Origin: Oopsacas minuta | Lineage: Eukaryota > Porifera > Hexactinellida > Lyssacinosida > Leucopsacidae | Assembly (NCBI GenBank): GCA_024704765.1 | Contig: JAKMXF010000222.1 | Coordinates: 496,001-560,000, forward strand | Length of the DNA: 64,000 nucleotides | Reading direction: 5' to 3' | Shown: positions 49,001 to 50,583 of the stretch, piece by piece | How positions within the stretch are numbered: position 1 is the first letter of the stretch | How the letters are laid out: every line of letters starts with the position of its first letter | Translations under genes and position numbers: made by a program | The notes under the pieces: model-generated | Told to the model about the DNA's origin: nothing | The model's input: the letters and a program-made list of their open reading frames with translations, nothing else | Databases searched by the model: none

Positions 49001-50583
49001 GGACATTTGTACTTCTCAATGATACAGTGGGGATATTCTTCTTCATATTTATTGCATTGAGAATTAAAGAAGTTAGATTACTATTACTTTGCAAATCTCT
49101 GCCAAATGCAAATGAAACTGTAAACCGAGACGGCACGAGGCCCGACACATTTAATAATCCAATTTATGATGGTAATATACAGAATTTACCTGACACTATG
49201 GATGAGATATATGCTGAAGTAGCAGAGAAGTCTGGTTATGGTAGGTTAAATTCACCCACGAATGTTCGAATACCTACAAATTCGAATATTATTATTAAGA
49301 TGCTATTGTATATTTCTAACCATAGTTTTATAAGTAGTAACTGAATACATGTCACAATAAATTGCCTCCACTTAATTCGGACGACAATTCTCTAGGAAAG
49401 GATTTATACCCGATCTCCAGGCTATAGACATGGGCTTTGAAGTTCGGGTTGAGGGACAGACGACCGCAGGCCACTAGTGTTTACTAAACAATAACTACGC
49501 GTATATTAGATCAGTATTATACCATAGACATATTTATGTACCTAAAAGTAAACAAATATTCACAATATGTTGTTTATAATATCATATTCGGGCTCAGCAT
49601 ACTCAATTACCCCAGTATAGTCGTTGAAAGTATGATTCTACCCAAATTTTGAAATTTGTTTACTTTATATTCATAAAAACAACAATAAATTTGCATATGA
49701 TTAATCCAAAAGTGTGAAAATCGGATTCAGCATCTTCGATATATTTAGTGAAGTTTATTGAATTCTATTTACTTCCTTGATAAACACGATAATACATAGT
49801 TATGCGGAAATTTCAAAATTGCATACCGTAAACCCTTTCCTTGACAACGGACAAACAAACAAACAAACAAACAAACAATCATTGAGATTTAATAATATAG
49901 ATAGATACGCTATGGATAATTCAATGTTATTTTATCTTTGGGTATTATTTGCTAAGTATTTGTATTACTTGTATTTTATAAGACTAAGCGATCCACACAG
50001 ATTTTCAATGCTCCAGCATCCTTGGGATTTTATGTTCGACGTCTATAGTACTCTGTAAAGTAAAATTATTTTGTTAATTAGGTTCATAATTAGGATAATC
50101 TGTGCGCAACCACTGTCTCCCCATGAAGCCGTGGATATAATTTAACAAATTTATCACAAGCATGTATATTATATAGAAGTGATGGAGAAGGGAGCATATG
50201 AGAAGGAAGGTGAAAAATCAAAGGAGGCAGCCAGACACTTCAACCCTTATCAGGTTGATCCCTCTGCAAGCCCTTACTCCAATCAGATGTATGAGTCCGA
50301 TCTACCTCCTATATACGACTGCATAGCTGGTTGCCAGACTGGCAACCAAGGAATAAGTAACCCAATGTATGACACTAACCTCACCACTATATCGAATACT
50401 ATACACGAGACATCTACTGGAGGAATCAATAATCCCTTCTATGAATCTACTGCAGTTGAAGGTCATATTGAATGTGATTATGAAGAACTCTCTTATCCTA
50501 ACCCATTTGTTAGTGGAGAAGTTCCCAGTCCTATTCACCCTACTGGTACAAAGCTGGACAAGGAGAATCCAAGCGATGTATAA
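819..50583 (+). CDS. Giant adhesion-type GPCR with 10 vWA, 6 Ig, 5 FN3, GAIN/GPS, 7TM and NPxY tail; 5' end outside window
   Basis: Forty-six exons, listed separately below, join in consistent phase to about 4,400 codons. Order: vWA-1 (part), vWA-2, Ig1, vWA-3, vWA-4, Ig2, vWA-5, vWA-6, Ig3, vWA-7, vWA-8, Ig4, vWA-9, vWA-10, Ig5, FN3 x5, Ig6, GAIN, GPS remnant, seven helices, tail. The first exon seen is the middle exon of a vWA domain, so at least one more exon lies upstream and no signal peptide is visible. Known for the family: adhesion GPCRs carry long adhesive ectodomains, a GAIN domain that can self-cleave at the GPS, and a tethered agonist just after the cut. Inferred role: plasma-membrane adhesion or ligand receptor, with vWA/Ig/FN3 domains binding matrix or neighbouring cells. 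Uncertain points are the GPS-proximal exon 47848-47962 and the 5' truncation of exons in vWA-8 and vWA-9. No homologue with this domain order is known to me. Confidence 0.85.
1153..1558 (+). CDS. vWA-1 (alpha) exon C
   Basis: Phase 0 to phase 1. It carries the family signature YVELAWNTNGSSYDLSYF and the alpha-type words RLIGM and GLGQFS. Two alpha-type cysteines sit at the end (TYCS..., VVC). No ATG is needed because this is an internal exon. Confidence 0.85.
1559..2056 (+). other. Intron
   Basis: Non-coding, ending in the acceptor ctttag before vWA-2 exon A. I see no clear structure in it. Confidence 0.7.
2057..2252 (+). CDS. vWA-2 (beta) exon A with MIDAS
   Basis: Phase 1 to phase 2, donor AACAG|gtgg. 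It contains CVDMVILLDRTGSMNSYF, a MIDAS-type DxTxS motif after a hydrophobic beta strand. The upstream MWSDI word is typical of beta-type copies. Confidence 0.88.
2253..3809 (+). other. Intron with large foldback element
   Basis: A 1.56-kb intron, mostly filled by the inverted-repeat element at about 2424-3395. Nothing coding is evident. Confidence 0.7.
2424..3395. mobile_element. Nested foldback/MITE with long inverted arms
   Basis: The segment from about 2424 to 2545 (agcgcaccaaattt ... gtgccactttgggcacat) is matched in inverted, diverged form by about 3270-3395. Inside, about 2548-2683 pairs with about 2713-2850, including the near-identical words ggataaacgatattc and tcggttgattg. This gives two nested hairpins, as if one foldback sits inside another. 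No transposase ORF is present. Boundaries are approximate. Confidence 0.6.
3810..4014 (+). CDS. vWA-2 (beta) exon B
   Basis: Phase 2 to 0. It contains YGLTLFHD, GIDEDGYLGI and ends IVLFTDE, which keeps the late MIDAS-type Asp. Confidence 0.88.
4015..4706 (+). other. Intron
   Basis: Non-coding 0.7-kb intron. No structure noted. Confidence 0.7.
4707..5094 (+). CDS. vWA-2 (beta) exon C
   Basis: Phase 0 to 1. It starts PRRIVDSS and contains MIGFIG, YVELAWSTDGVAYNIDF and the beta-type end FNTLMFSY. Donor is A|gtaagt. Confidence 0.88.
5095..5741 (+). other. Intron
   Basis: 0.65-kb intron. Open frames here lack splice-consistent links and are not counted as exons. Confidence 0.65.
5742..6008 (+). 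CDS. Ig-like domain 1
   Basis: Symmetric phase 1-1 exon. It has the Ig pattern F-x-C ... Y-x-F-x-C-x-A-N-N-S (FACKTNS and YNFICTANNS), but the usual core Trp is replaced in the SLILNG strand. It closes the first vWA-vWA-Ig supramodule. Confidence 0.8.
6177..6375 (+). CDS. vWA-3 (alpha) exon A, degenerate MIDAS
   Basis: Phase 1 to 2. It has the alpha-type Cys pair (TCDSYDLTSC), then IDLVFIIDFDIIS, where the DxSxS metal motif is degraded. Confidence 0.82.
6376..6702 (+). other. Intron
   Basis: 327-bp intron with a good polypyrimidine-rich acceptor (cattactttag). Nothing else noted. Confidence 0.7.
6703..6928 (+). CDS. vWA-3 (alpha) exon B
   Basis: Phase 2 to 0. It has YGLTVFGSS, QFGSASELQNAL and ends FVLITDR, so the late Asp is retained although the first MIDAS motif is lost. 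Confidence 0.85.
7170..7554 (+). CDS. vWA-3 (alpha) exon C
   Basis: Phase 0 to 1. It contains RLIGMSGSNRIGYGNYS, YVELAWTTGGASYDLSYF and the alpha-type terminal cysteines (FCSG..., ETPC). Donor G|gtaagt. Confidence 0.87.
7555..9090 (+). other. Intron with dispersed repeats
   Basis: 1.5-kb intron containing paired copies of the dispersed repeat family at 8303-8725 with a (CAAA)n tract. The minus ORF over 8483-8695 is only repeat sequence. Confidence 0.7.
8303..8725 (+). repeat. Dispersed repeat family R2, paired copies with (CAAA)n
   Basis: Two tandem partial copies end in the shared word ttgagatttaataatat (near 8375 and near 8705). They contain gcctttgg.tcgt.cttcgcga and the internal words aagtgtgaaaatcgg and acaaacaaacaaac. 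Related copies occur at 28337-28735, 30747-31000 (inverted), 49590-49900 and, partly, 19256-19480. The inverted end TCTATATTATTAAATC is reminiscent of Helitron 5' ends, but a SINE is also possible. Confidence 0.55.
9091..9286 (+). CDS. vWA-4 (beta) exon A with MIDAS
   Basis: Phase 1 to 2. It contains EWNDI and CVDMVFVVDRTGSMSSYY, a MIDAS-type motif. Donor CA|gtgagt, so the split codon becomes Gln with the next exon, not the Arg used in most other copies. Confidence 0.87.
9287..10837 (+). other. Intron
   Basis: 1.55-kb intron hosting the MITE at 9343-9896. The rest shows no convincing exon. A minus ORF at 10000-10311 has no recognisable domain. Confidence 0.65.
9343..9896 (+). mobile_element. 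pogo/Tigger-like MITE, full copy
   Basis: 554 bp flanked by TA on both sides. Ends are imperfect inverted repeats (CAGGGTAGTCCTCGC and the complement of GCGAGGCTGCCTG), resembling pogo/Tigger termini with CCTCG near the tip. No transposase is encoded. An inverted related copy is at about 18075-18588, and a fragment is near 57555-57632. Confidence 0.7.
10838..11045 (+). CDS. vWA-4 (beta) exon B
   Basis: Phase 2 to 0. It has FGLVIFHDS, GLDEDGLQAI and ends IVLFGDE with the late Asp kept. Confidence 0.87.
11046..12217 (+). other. Intron
   Basis: 1.17-kb intron without a supported exon. An 88-residue open frame at 11072-11338 has no splice-compatible partner. Confidence 0.65.
12218..12611 (+). 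CDS. vWA-4 (beta) exon C
   Basis: Phase 0 to 1. It starts ARSIIDSS and contains SDTLIGFGS followed by an Asp run (DDDDD), then YVQLAWKTGGVAYDLSFF and FNRLMFSYG. Confidence 0.87.
12612..13337 (+). other. Intron dominated by minisatellite
   Basis: 726-bp intron, about half of it the 13-bp tandem array. The rest is unremarkable. Confidence 0.75.
12720..13077. repeat. 13-bp minisatellite, about 27.5 units
   Basis: One 12-bp unit, then 26 exact-length units of gctagttagatat (A type) or gctagttaggtat (G type), then a partial unit. From 12732 the type order is 8A-3G-5A-4G-2A-2G-2A. Units start every 13 bases from 12732 to 13057. It lies in the intron before Ig2. Confidence 0.95.
13338..13598 (+). 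CDS. Ig-like domain 2
   Basis: Phase 1-1. The Ig pattern is FICEANPSP ... LLIDGELYINS ... YYFVCVANNSQG. It closes the second supramodule. Confidence 0.82.
13599..14034 (+). other. Intron
   Basis: 0.44-kb intron with no other feature noted. Confidence 0.7.
14035..14233 (+). CDS. vWA-5 (alpha) exon A, MIDAS lost
   Basis: Phase 1 to 2. It has the alpha Cys pair (SCNTFVASEC), then ADLVFILSMTQLMS, where even the first MIDAS Asp is absent. Confidence 0.8.
14234..15286 (+). other. Intron
   Basis: 1.05-kb intron. An imperfect palindrome with repeated ccatatat/ccgtatat words lies near 14275-14330. Nothing coding. Confidence 0.65.
15287..15518 (+). CDS. vWA-5 (alpha) exon B
   Basis: Phase 2 to 0. 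YGLTLYGLS, QDGYMGIHDVI, ending ILLFTNE: Asn replaces the late MIDAS Asp. Confidence 0.86.
15601..15988 (+). CDS. vWA-5 (alpha) exon C
   Basis: Phase 0 to 1, with no internal ATG start. It contains RLIGIIYNNRIGFGLYN, the variant signature YNELGWSTGGAVLDINYF, and the alpha cysteines YCPELL and ATC. Confidence 0.86.
15989..16814 (+). other. Intron with small MITE
   Basis: 0.83-kb intron hosting the 120-bp MITE at 16196-16315. Otherwise featureless. Confidence 0.7.
16196..16315. mobile_element. 120-bp pogo-like MITE
   Basis: Perfect 13-bp terminal inverted repeats CAGTGCAACCTCG / CGAGGTTGCACTG with TA on both flanks, typical of the pogo/Tigger superfamily. Non-autonomous. Confidence 0.8.
16815..17010 (+). 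CDS. vWA-6 (beta) exon A with canonical MIDAS
   Basis: Phase 1 to 2. IWDDI, then CVDMIFIVDRSGSMDNYY: the only exact DxSxS MIDAS among the nine A exons in the window. Confidence 0.88.
17011..17466 (+). other. Intron
   Basis: 456-bp intron with no supported feature. Confidence 0.7.
17467..17680 (+). CDS. vWA-6 (beta) exon B
   Basis: Phase 2 to 0. YGLTLFEGYS, GRDEDGLLAINDVI, ending VVLFTDE with the late Asp. The next receptor exon is 9.9 kb away. Confidence 0.88.
18075..18588 (-). mobile_element. Inverted copy of the 554-bp pogo-like MITE
   Basis: Reverse-complement match to 9343-9896, including gctgagtcgatta, atttgtgtctcgtt and the long central AT-rich part. The right end (cgaacctgta) is intact with TA next to it. 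The left end is degraded. ORFs called here on either strand are shadows of the repeat. Confidence 0.7.
19256..19480 (+). repeat. Repeat copy left of nested gene
   Basis: Starts like the R2 family (aacaacaaataaatttacatatgatta) and continues aatcagcatgctcgattacccc and caacagaaagatatgctatccc. The latter part matches 20925-21055 in the same orientation, so the nested gene is bracketed by direct repeats. Confidence 0.55.
19658..20488 (+). CDS. Unknown single-exon protein, predicted N-myristoylated (276 aa)
   Basis: I do not recognise this family. The chosen start is the ATG at 19658, giving MGAILSFFRGMYT. Gly at 2 and Ser at 6 fit the N-myristoylation consensus MGxxxS/T, and Arg9 adds a basic residue, so membrane anchoring is inferred. 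In-frame TTG nine bases upstream is not a plausible eukaryotic start. Residues ~10-70 are acidic and probably flexible. From about residue 75 the chain looks folded, with a Cys-containing strand region (YCSPFIAVMEVVKNNC), a central beta-rich part (YVLHVCINKANSQIVKF) and an Asp/Asn-rich C-terminus (FDGKDFDWYMDGNN). There is no transmembrane segment. The gene lies inside a receptor intron, on the same strand, bracketed by direct repeats, and is followed 183 bases later by a TA-flanked MITE. It could be a retrogene or lineage-specific gene. No clear AATAAA follows. Confidence 0.7.
   Translation: MGAILSFFRGMYTRNTLEPMTQMDIDRSLLEPISKGNIIHVGNENGEISEQLPETEQTVKDEDQKLITMYVHNALEKFLPSYDIDPFKDEEGRELYCSPFIAVMEVVKNNCIKLYPDLTGKFLTYSIQPPNYVLHVCINKANSQIVKFAYESTNRTNAGYDLSITAPFHTNNSAEGQPVLCDATYISSVLTGQDPISSILNALSKIHSDGSINNGFDGKDFDWYMDGNNLLNFAVSNSPQMNLFWEDDNLIENLQGSNVKLTGNSAKRVQLALKEV
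20672..20849. mobile_element. 178-bp pogo-like MITE
   Basis: Near-perfect inverted ends: cagtagaacgttagttatcc at the left and the complement of ggataactgacgttctactg at the right (one mismatch in 20). TA precedes the left end; TC follows the right end. It lies just 3' of the myristoylated-protein gene. Confidence 0.72.
20915..21055 (+). repeat. Repeat copy right of nested gene
   Basis: Matches 19315-19440 in direct orientation (aatcagcatactcgatta, accaacagaaagttatg, tattccc), diverged. Confidence 0.5.
21075..21106. repeat. Perfect 12-bp hairpin
   Basis: Arms ggtcatgggtca / tgacccatgacc with an 8-base loop. Function unknown. Confidence 0.7.
22974..24062 (-). CDS. Unknown seven-to-eight-helix membrane protein, single exon (362 aa)
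   Basis: I do not recognise the family. The ATG at 24062 opens a 362-residue ORF with no intron. Hydrophobic segments lie at about residues 14-36, 69-98, 107-147 (long, perhaps two), 157-176, 194-217, 250-280 and 291-332 (perhaps two). Basic loops follow the first helix (RRRYKLYQEVKR) and lie between the fifth and sixth (KSREKEIKLFYFDKK), and a Lys-rich tail ends the protein, consistent with an extracellular N-terminus. The layout resembles a GPCR or gustatory-type receptor, but I see no DRY, NPxxY or CWxP motif, and no N-glycosylation site near the N-terminus. It is antisense to, and inside an intron of, the adhesion-GPCR gene. Intronless chemoreceptor-like genes are common in early animals, so an orphan receptor is possible. 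A transporter is the main alternative. Confidence 0.72.
   Translation of the reverse strand: MEGARALEASLIDDLILTVVPLPFCLLTLVLLIYYIRRRYKLYQEVKRVPREFLLLQSYQNYLKNLRIKCVITNFIILILIIEFADNMLFALTLLWVWILSFDLRAVETFGFLFNVGHYMFGIVTTLRLSLVPVLSFMMDFLWFVYMKNQYRYTMMKWIVYIVLRDLYILIASYLIDNGSPRMTLSDAEGYRLQFVCLTELSFAFISIFDFIQLVYYSRKFYLLLKSREKEIKLFYFDKKAYLDSKFIRLHFSIATVLVITALFFLTFGFAANLLMSMAMDSSNILVEWEYYISLGYLSIFGYILRPSLILYKLLINLNYLFICGVIVLKYFGDKKKLSKINEHIKPVMEDYRNSLYNNVKY
24556..24563. repeat. hAT target-site duplication, left copy
   Basis: 8 bp atcatgtt, identical to 27052-27059 on the other side of the element. Confidence 0.9.
24564..27051 (+). mobile_element. hAT transposon (2,488 bp)
   Basis: Terminal inverted repeats tagggtttttaatcc at the left and its complement at the right, followed inward by several cccggga words in both subterminal regions. 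It is flanked by a perfect 8-bp duplication atcatgtt, the hallmark length for hAT. Inside is a BED-finger hAT transposase broken by two frameshifts. The undamaged duplication suggests a fairly recent insertion into the receptor intron. Confidence 0.95.
24940..26833 (+). pseudogene. BED-zinc-finger hAT transposase, frameshifted
   Basis: Three consecutive reading frames together cover a whole hAT transposase. Segment 1 (24940-25584) has a BED finger (CNSCKKVL ... LHNHLKSQH) and the first catalytic region (FSLTLDEWTS). A one-base shift near 25565-25572 moves to segment 2 (ending 26300), with the second region ITTDGCSMMKK, CYAHGLQLVIQDV, an acidic DEDEDED stretch and KTRWSSLVNML. A second shift near 26285 leads to segment 3 (26309-26833), which ends in the hAT dimerisation domain (LLTIPATSVEAERAFS ... 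FRTRLS). Known for the family: an RNase H-like DDE nuclease that recognises terminal repeats through the BED finger. The shifts make it inactive as read, unless they are sequencing errors. Confidence 0.9.
27052..27059. repeat. hAT target-site duplication, right copy
   Basis: atcatgtt, identical to the left copy at 24556-24563. Confidence 0.9.
27609..28017 (+). CDS. vWA-6 (beta) exon C
   Basis: Phase 0 to 1. PRTAVSPS start, SNTFIGFAD, YVDLAWETGGIAFDLHFF and FNKLMFSWGG. It completes vWA-6 after the 9.9-kb intron. Confidence 0.87.
28018..29173 (+). other. Intron with R2 repeats
   Basis: 1.16-kb intron with paired R2 repeat copies at 28337-28735. No exon evident. Confidence 0.7.
28337..28735 (+). 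repeat. Dispersed repeat family R2, paired copies
   Basis: Same layout as 8303-8725: acgagcctttggctcgtcgc block, then attgagatttaataatat, then a second copy ending agacagacagacaatcattgag and a diverged tttaataatata. Confidence 0.55.
29174..29446 (+). CDS. Ig-like domain 3
   Basis: Phase 1-1. FSFICISTST ... LLVDGDWYTN ... YDFLCVANNSIGG. It closes the third supramodule. Confidence 0.82.
29645..29849 (+). CDS. vWA-7 (alpha) exon A, degenerate MIDAS
   Basis: Phase 1 to 2. Alpha Cys pair (ECGTTSLQESQC), then VDLVVVIDINAYT: first Asp kept but no DxSxS. Confidence 0.8.
29850..30432 (+). other. Intron
   Basis: 0.58-kb intron. 30120-30215 contains gctcggcgcgcc and accaataattttttgc words like the GC-rich MITE at 38935-39073. 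Confidence 0.6.
30433..30673 (+). CDS. vWA-7 (alpha) exon B
   Basis: Phase 2 to 0. YGLTLYGTS, SRDGYEAIDKIV, ending IIFFSNE: late Asp replaced by Asn. It is longer than the other B exons by about 5 residues. Confidence 0.86.
30674..31159 (+). other. Intron
   Basis: 486-bp intron carrying an inverted R2 repeat copy (30747-31000). Confidence 0.7.
30747..31000 (-). repeat. Dispersed repeat family R2, inverted copy
   Basis: Begins tctatattattaaatctc, then (TTTG)n, gtcaaggacagg, gattttcacacttttgga and gttgtttttatgaat. It is the best-preserved copy read from this end. Confidence 0.6.
31160..31568 (+). CDS. vWA-7 (alpha) exon C
   Basis: Phase 0 to 1. RLIGMYYNTRTGIGNFS, YVELAWRTDGTAFDLSYF and the alpha cysteines YCSEL and FPC. 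Confidence 0.87.
31644..31673. repeat. (TTTTCA)n microsatellite
   Basis: About five hexamer units, pyrimidine-rich, 55 bases before the acceptor of the next exon. Confidence 0.85.
31728..31923 (+). CDS. vWA-8 (beta) exon A, degenerate MIDAS
   Basis: Phase 1 to 2. Beta-type IWENI, then CLDMVFLFDVSVLSSNYF: DxS kept but the fifth MIDAS position is Leu. It ends GT, so the split codon is Val instead of Arg. Confidence 0.84.
31924..32371 (+). other. Intron where half of exon B should be
   Basis: 448 bp. The first half of the vWA B exon is missing here. An open frame at 32037-32252 does not match it and would not splice in phase. Confidence 0.6.
32372..32480 (+). CDS. vWA-8 (beta) exon B, 5'-truncated
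   Basis: Only 109 bp instead of 205-241 bp. Phase 2 to 0 is still respected. It keeps SYSDGYDAIEFIV and ends IIVITEF: the N-terminal strand and FGT loop are gone and the late Asp is Glu. Confidence 0.75.
32481..32940 (+). other. Intron
   Basis: 460-bp intron with no feature noted. Confidence 0.7.
32941..33301 (+). CDS. vWA-8 (beta) exon C
   Basis: Phase 0 to 1. SDTLIGFRS, YVDIAWQTGGVSFDIDL and the beta end FATLMFIWG. Slightly shorter than its paralogues. Confidence 0.85.
33302..33808 (+). other. Intron
   Basis: 507-bp intron with a short tttcaatttcaatttcaat tract near 33655-33675. Confidence 0.7.
33809..34075 (+). CDS. Ig-like domain 4
   Basis: Phase 1-1. FTCTINDVP ... LIIDGVSYVS ... YEFLCIASNSNGG. 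It closes the fourth supramodule. Confidence 0.82.
34076..34716 (+). other. Intron
   Basis: 0.64-kb intron with no supported feature. ggcagtggtctgacc near 34485 is a word shared with repeats near 10045 and 51360. Confidence 0.65.
34717..34909 (+). CDS. vWA-9 (alpha) exon A, near-MIDAS
   Basis: Phase 1 to 2. Alpha Cys pair (SCHDFEPLNC), then VDLIFLLDISGPINKY: DxSx then Pro in place of the last Ser. Confidence 0.83.
34910..35405 (+). other. Intron
   Basis: 496-bp intron with no feature noted. Confidence 0.7.
35406..35631 (+). CDS. vWA-9 (alpha) exon B
   Basis: Phase 2 to 0. YGLLLFGIM, SLYGTPSQLKSAI, SEDGYFSIHLAV, ending LALFANE (late Asp replaced by Asn). Confidence 0.85.
35632..36450 (+). 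other. Intron
   Basis: 0.82-kb intron. About 22 residues normally encoded at the start of exon C are not found here. tacagtcaactccag near 36100 may be a pogo-like remnant. Confidence 0.6.
36451..36778 (+). CDS. vWA-9 (alpha) exon C, 5'-truncated
   Basis: Phase 0 to 1. It begins directly at NEIKLTAF, lacking the usual N-terminal helix. It keeps ELIGMNFFSNIGFGNLS, the variant FVKLAFNTDGSIFNMKY (Trp replaced by Phe) and VPC, while the first alpha Cys is Ser. Confidence 0.82.
36954..37158 (+). CDS. vWA-10 (beta) exon A, degenerate MIDAS
   Basis: Phase 1 to 2. Beta-type KWMHI, then CVDMVFLVDRTITFRQF: DxTxT rather than DxSxS. Confidence 0.85.
37159..37463 (+). other. Intron
   Basis: 305-bp intron; nothing noted. 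Confidence 0.7.
37464..37680 (+). CDS. vWA-10 (beta) exon B
   Basis: Phase 2 to 0. YGLVTFETT, KFGTANQLYNQL, TEDGYVGIDAIV, ending IILFGDE with the late Asp. Confidence 0.87.
37750..38128 (+). CDS. vWA-10 (beta) exon C
   Basis: Phase 0 to 1, after an intron of only 69 bp. PRRIVNSS start, SNSYIGFAS, YVALAWQSGGLAFDLDYF and FNTLMFSWGS. Confidence 0.87.
38935..39073. mobile_element. 139-bp MITE with TIR and 5-bp duplication
   Basis: Ends cagggccgtaagaagca and complement of tgctcctacggccctg (one mismatch). A catta direct repeat flanks both sides (38930-38934, 39074-39078). The interior has ggtacggcg and ggtgcggcgagcgccgcac. The tips resemble hAT-like MITEs, although 5 bp is short for hAT. Confidence 0.72.
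40099..40116. repeat. (TA)n microsatellite
   Basis: About nine uninterrupted TA units in the intron. Confidence 0.85.
41260..41341. repeat. Inverted repeat, 11-bp arms
   Basis: catgcgcctat (41260-41270) and ataggcgcatg (41331-41341) are perfect complements, 60 bases apart, in an intron. Confidence 0.7.
41488..41730 (+). CDS. Ig-like domain 5
   Basis: Phase 1-1. IECSTNDVS ... LIVGDQLYSN ... YSYICIAYNSVGG. It closes the fifth supramodule and leads into the FN3 array. Confidence 0.8.
41731..42272 (+). other. Intron
   Basis: 0.54-kb intron; open frames on both strands here are unsupported. Confidence 0.65.
42273..42557 (+). CDS. Fibronectin type III domain 1
   Basis: Phase 1-1. ILVEWERS supplies the strand-B Trp, followed by YRVVYQG and the FN3 strand LSPFTNYSVYIIANT. 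Confidence 0.87.
42839..43153 (+). CDS. Fibronectin type III domain 2
   Basis: Phase 1-1. APTESPQNITA start, NGPIRNYSISYQQG and LLPFTNYTFTIFATNDAG. About 94% identical in DNA to FN3 domain 5 (44421-44735). Confidence 0.9.
43326..43649 (+). CDS. Fibronectin type III domain 3
   Basis: Phase 1-1. APSQPPQNITAYS start, NGIITRYLITIQG and LHAYNTYSIRVTAVNSVGAG. Confidence 0.9.
43650..44035 (+). other. Intron
   Basis: 386-bp intron; nothing noted. Confidence 0.7.
44036..44359 (+). CDS. Fibronectin type III domain 4
   Basis: Phase 1-1. APTESPQNVTAIP start, NGPIRNFTILYYSEW and LQPYTKYTFSIIAINDAG. The following intron is only 61 bp. Confidence 0.9.
44421..44735 (+). CDS. Fibronectin type III domain 5
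   Basis: Phase 1-1. Near copy of FN3 domain 2 at identical length; differences are scattered. Confidence 0.9.
44736..45183 (+). other. Intron with pogo-like remnant
   Basis: 448 bp. About 44848-45144 has imperfect inverted ends (cccaacctcggtaatac and complement of gtattaacgaggttcc), a pogo-like MITE remnant. Confidence 0.6.
45184..45791 (+). CDS. Ig domain 6 plus start of GAIN subdomain A
   Basis: Phase 1 to 0. The first part is a classical Ig with core Trp (FICEATGYPPPTILWYS ... KEYVCQAENDLGS). From about codon 85 an acidic helical region begins (AINNVLDDIAIVLDN, VKDTLANTADILDDL), typical of GAIN subdomain A. The donor after AATATG (45791) is chosen because the next exon starts in phase 0. 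Confidence 0.85.
45792..47046 (+). other. Intron
   Basis: 1.26-kb intron. 46440-46690 contains a degraded inverted repeat (tcccgcccgggataatctggg and complement-like ttatccgggaaggataccaag). Minus and plus open frames here are not supported. Confidence 0.6.
47047..47319 (+). CDS. GAIN domain exon 2
   Basis: Phase 0-0. GGIAIASDALVIALL then NRTHVNIYGANIPI and IIIPENVIRDLAGDQ, matching the subdomain A to B transition of GAIN domains. Confidence 0.82.
47535..47666 (+). CDS. GAIN domain exon 3
   Basis: Phase 0-0, 44 codons. VVMAIVGKYGTKD and SKIVTIVIPGRNESVSLVEN look like GAIN subdomain B strands. Confidence 0.75.
47848..47962 (+). CDS. GAIN/GPS proximal exon (tentative borders)
   Basis: Phase 0 to 1 if the acceptor is tacatacag. 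It encodes PIPIVSLIWDLDEY, matching the C-V-F-W-D strand before the GPS, but with Leu-Ile-Trp-Asp and no Cys. A competing acceptor (tctatag, 47897) gives the wrong phase. The 5' border is uncertain. Confidence 0.5.
48103..48549 (+). CDS. GPS remnant and helices TM1-TM3
   Basis: Phase 1-1. NLWSINGIQT corresponds to the GPS W-S-x-x-G-C segment with Cys replaced by Ile. VVDHFTSFVVFA matches the C-x-H-L-T-S-F-A-V-L cleavage and tethered-agonist region with H-F-T instead of H-L-T. Then TM1 (SSYILSAISVLCLICSLFLF), TM2 with the class-B motif LYFNLCVALLFS, and TM3 starting LLCKIMAAIIHY. Confidence 0.88.
48626..49240 (+). CDS. Helices TM4-TM7 and first tail segment
   Basis: Phase 1-1 after a 76-bp intron. 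TM4 YIIIFAWILPIVFPVV, extracellular Cys in NHCFPSL, TM5 LIGLLAPVLFIAAITIVMVV, TM6 LMTCILTIPWFTLVIFIF, TM7 FVLLNDTVGIFFFIFIALR. The tail contains NNPIYDG and DEIYAEV. The frame stays open to 49344, so intron retention would give a short alternative tail. Confidence 0.88.
49241..50176 (+). other. Last intron
   Basis: 0.94-kb intron. An R2 repeat copy with (CAAA)n occupies about 49590-49900. Confidence 0.7.
49590..49900 (+). repeat. Dispersed repeat family R2 copy
   Basis: ggctcagcatactcaattacccc, aaaagtgtgaaaatcgg, cctttccttgacaacgg, (CAAA)n, attgagatttaataatatag. Same orientation as 8303-8725. Confidence 0.6.
50177..50583 (+). CDS. Cytoplasmic tail exon with NPxY-type repeats
   Basis: Phase 1 entry (acceptor atatag), stop TAA at 50581. 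The 134-residue tail has SNQMYES (about 50278), SNPMYDT (about 50355) and NNPFYES (about 50428), echoing NNPIYDG in the previous exon. It also has YDCI and YEEL (YxxPhi-type). Known: NPxY binds PTB-domain and clathrin-adaptor proteins; the acidic residue after Tyr suits tyrosine kinases. Inferred role is endocytosis or phospho-signalling. Confidence 0.85.
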
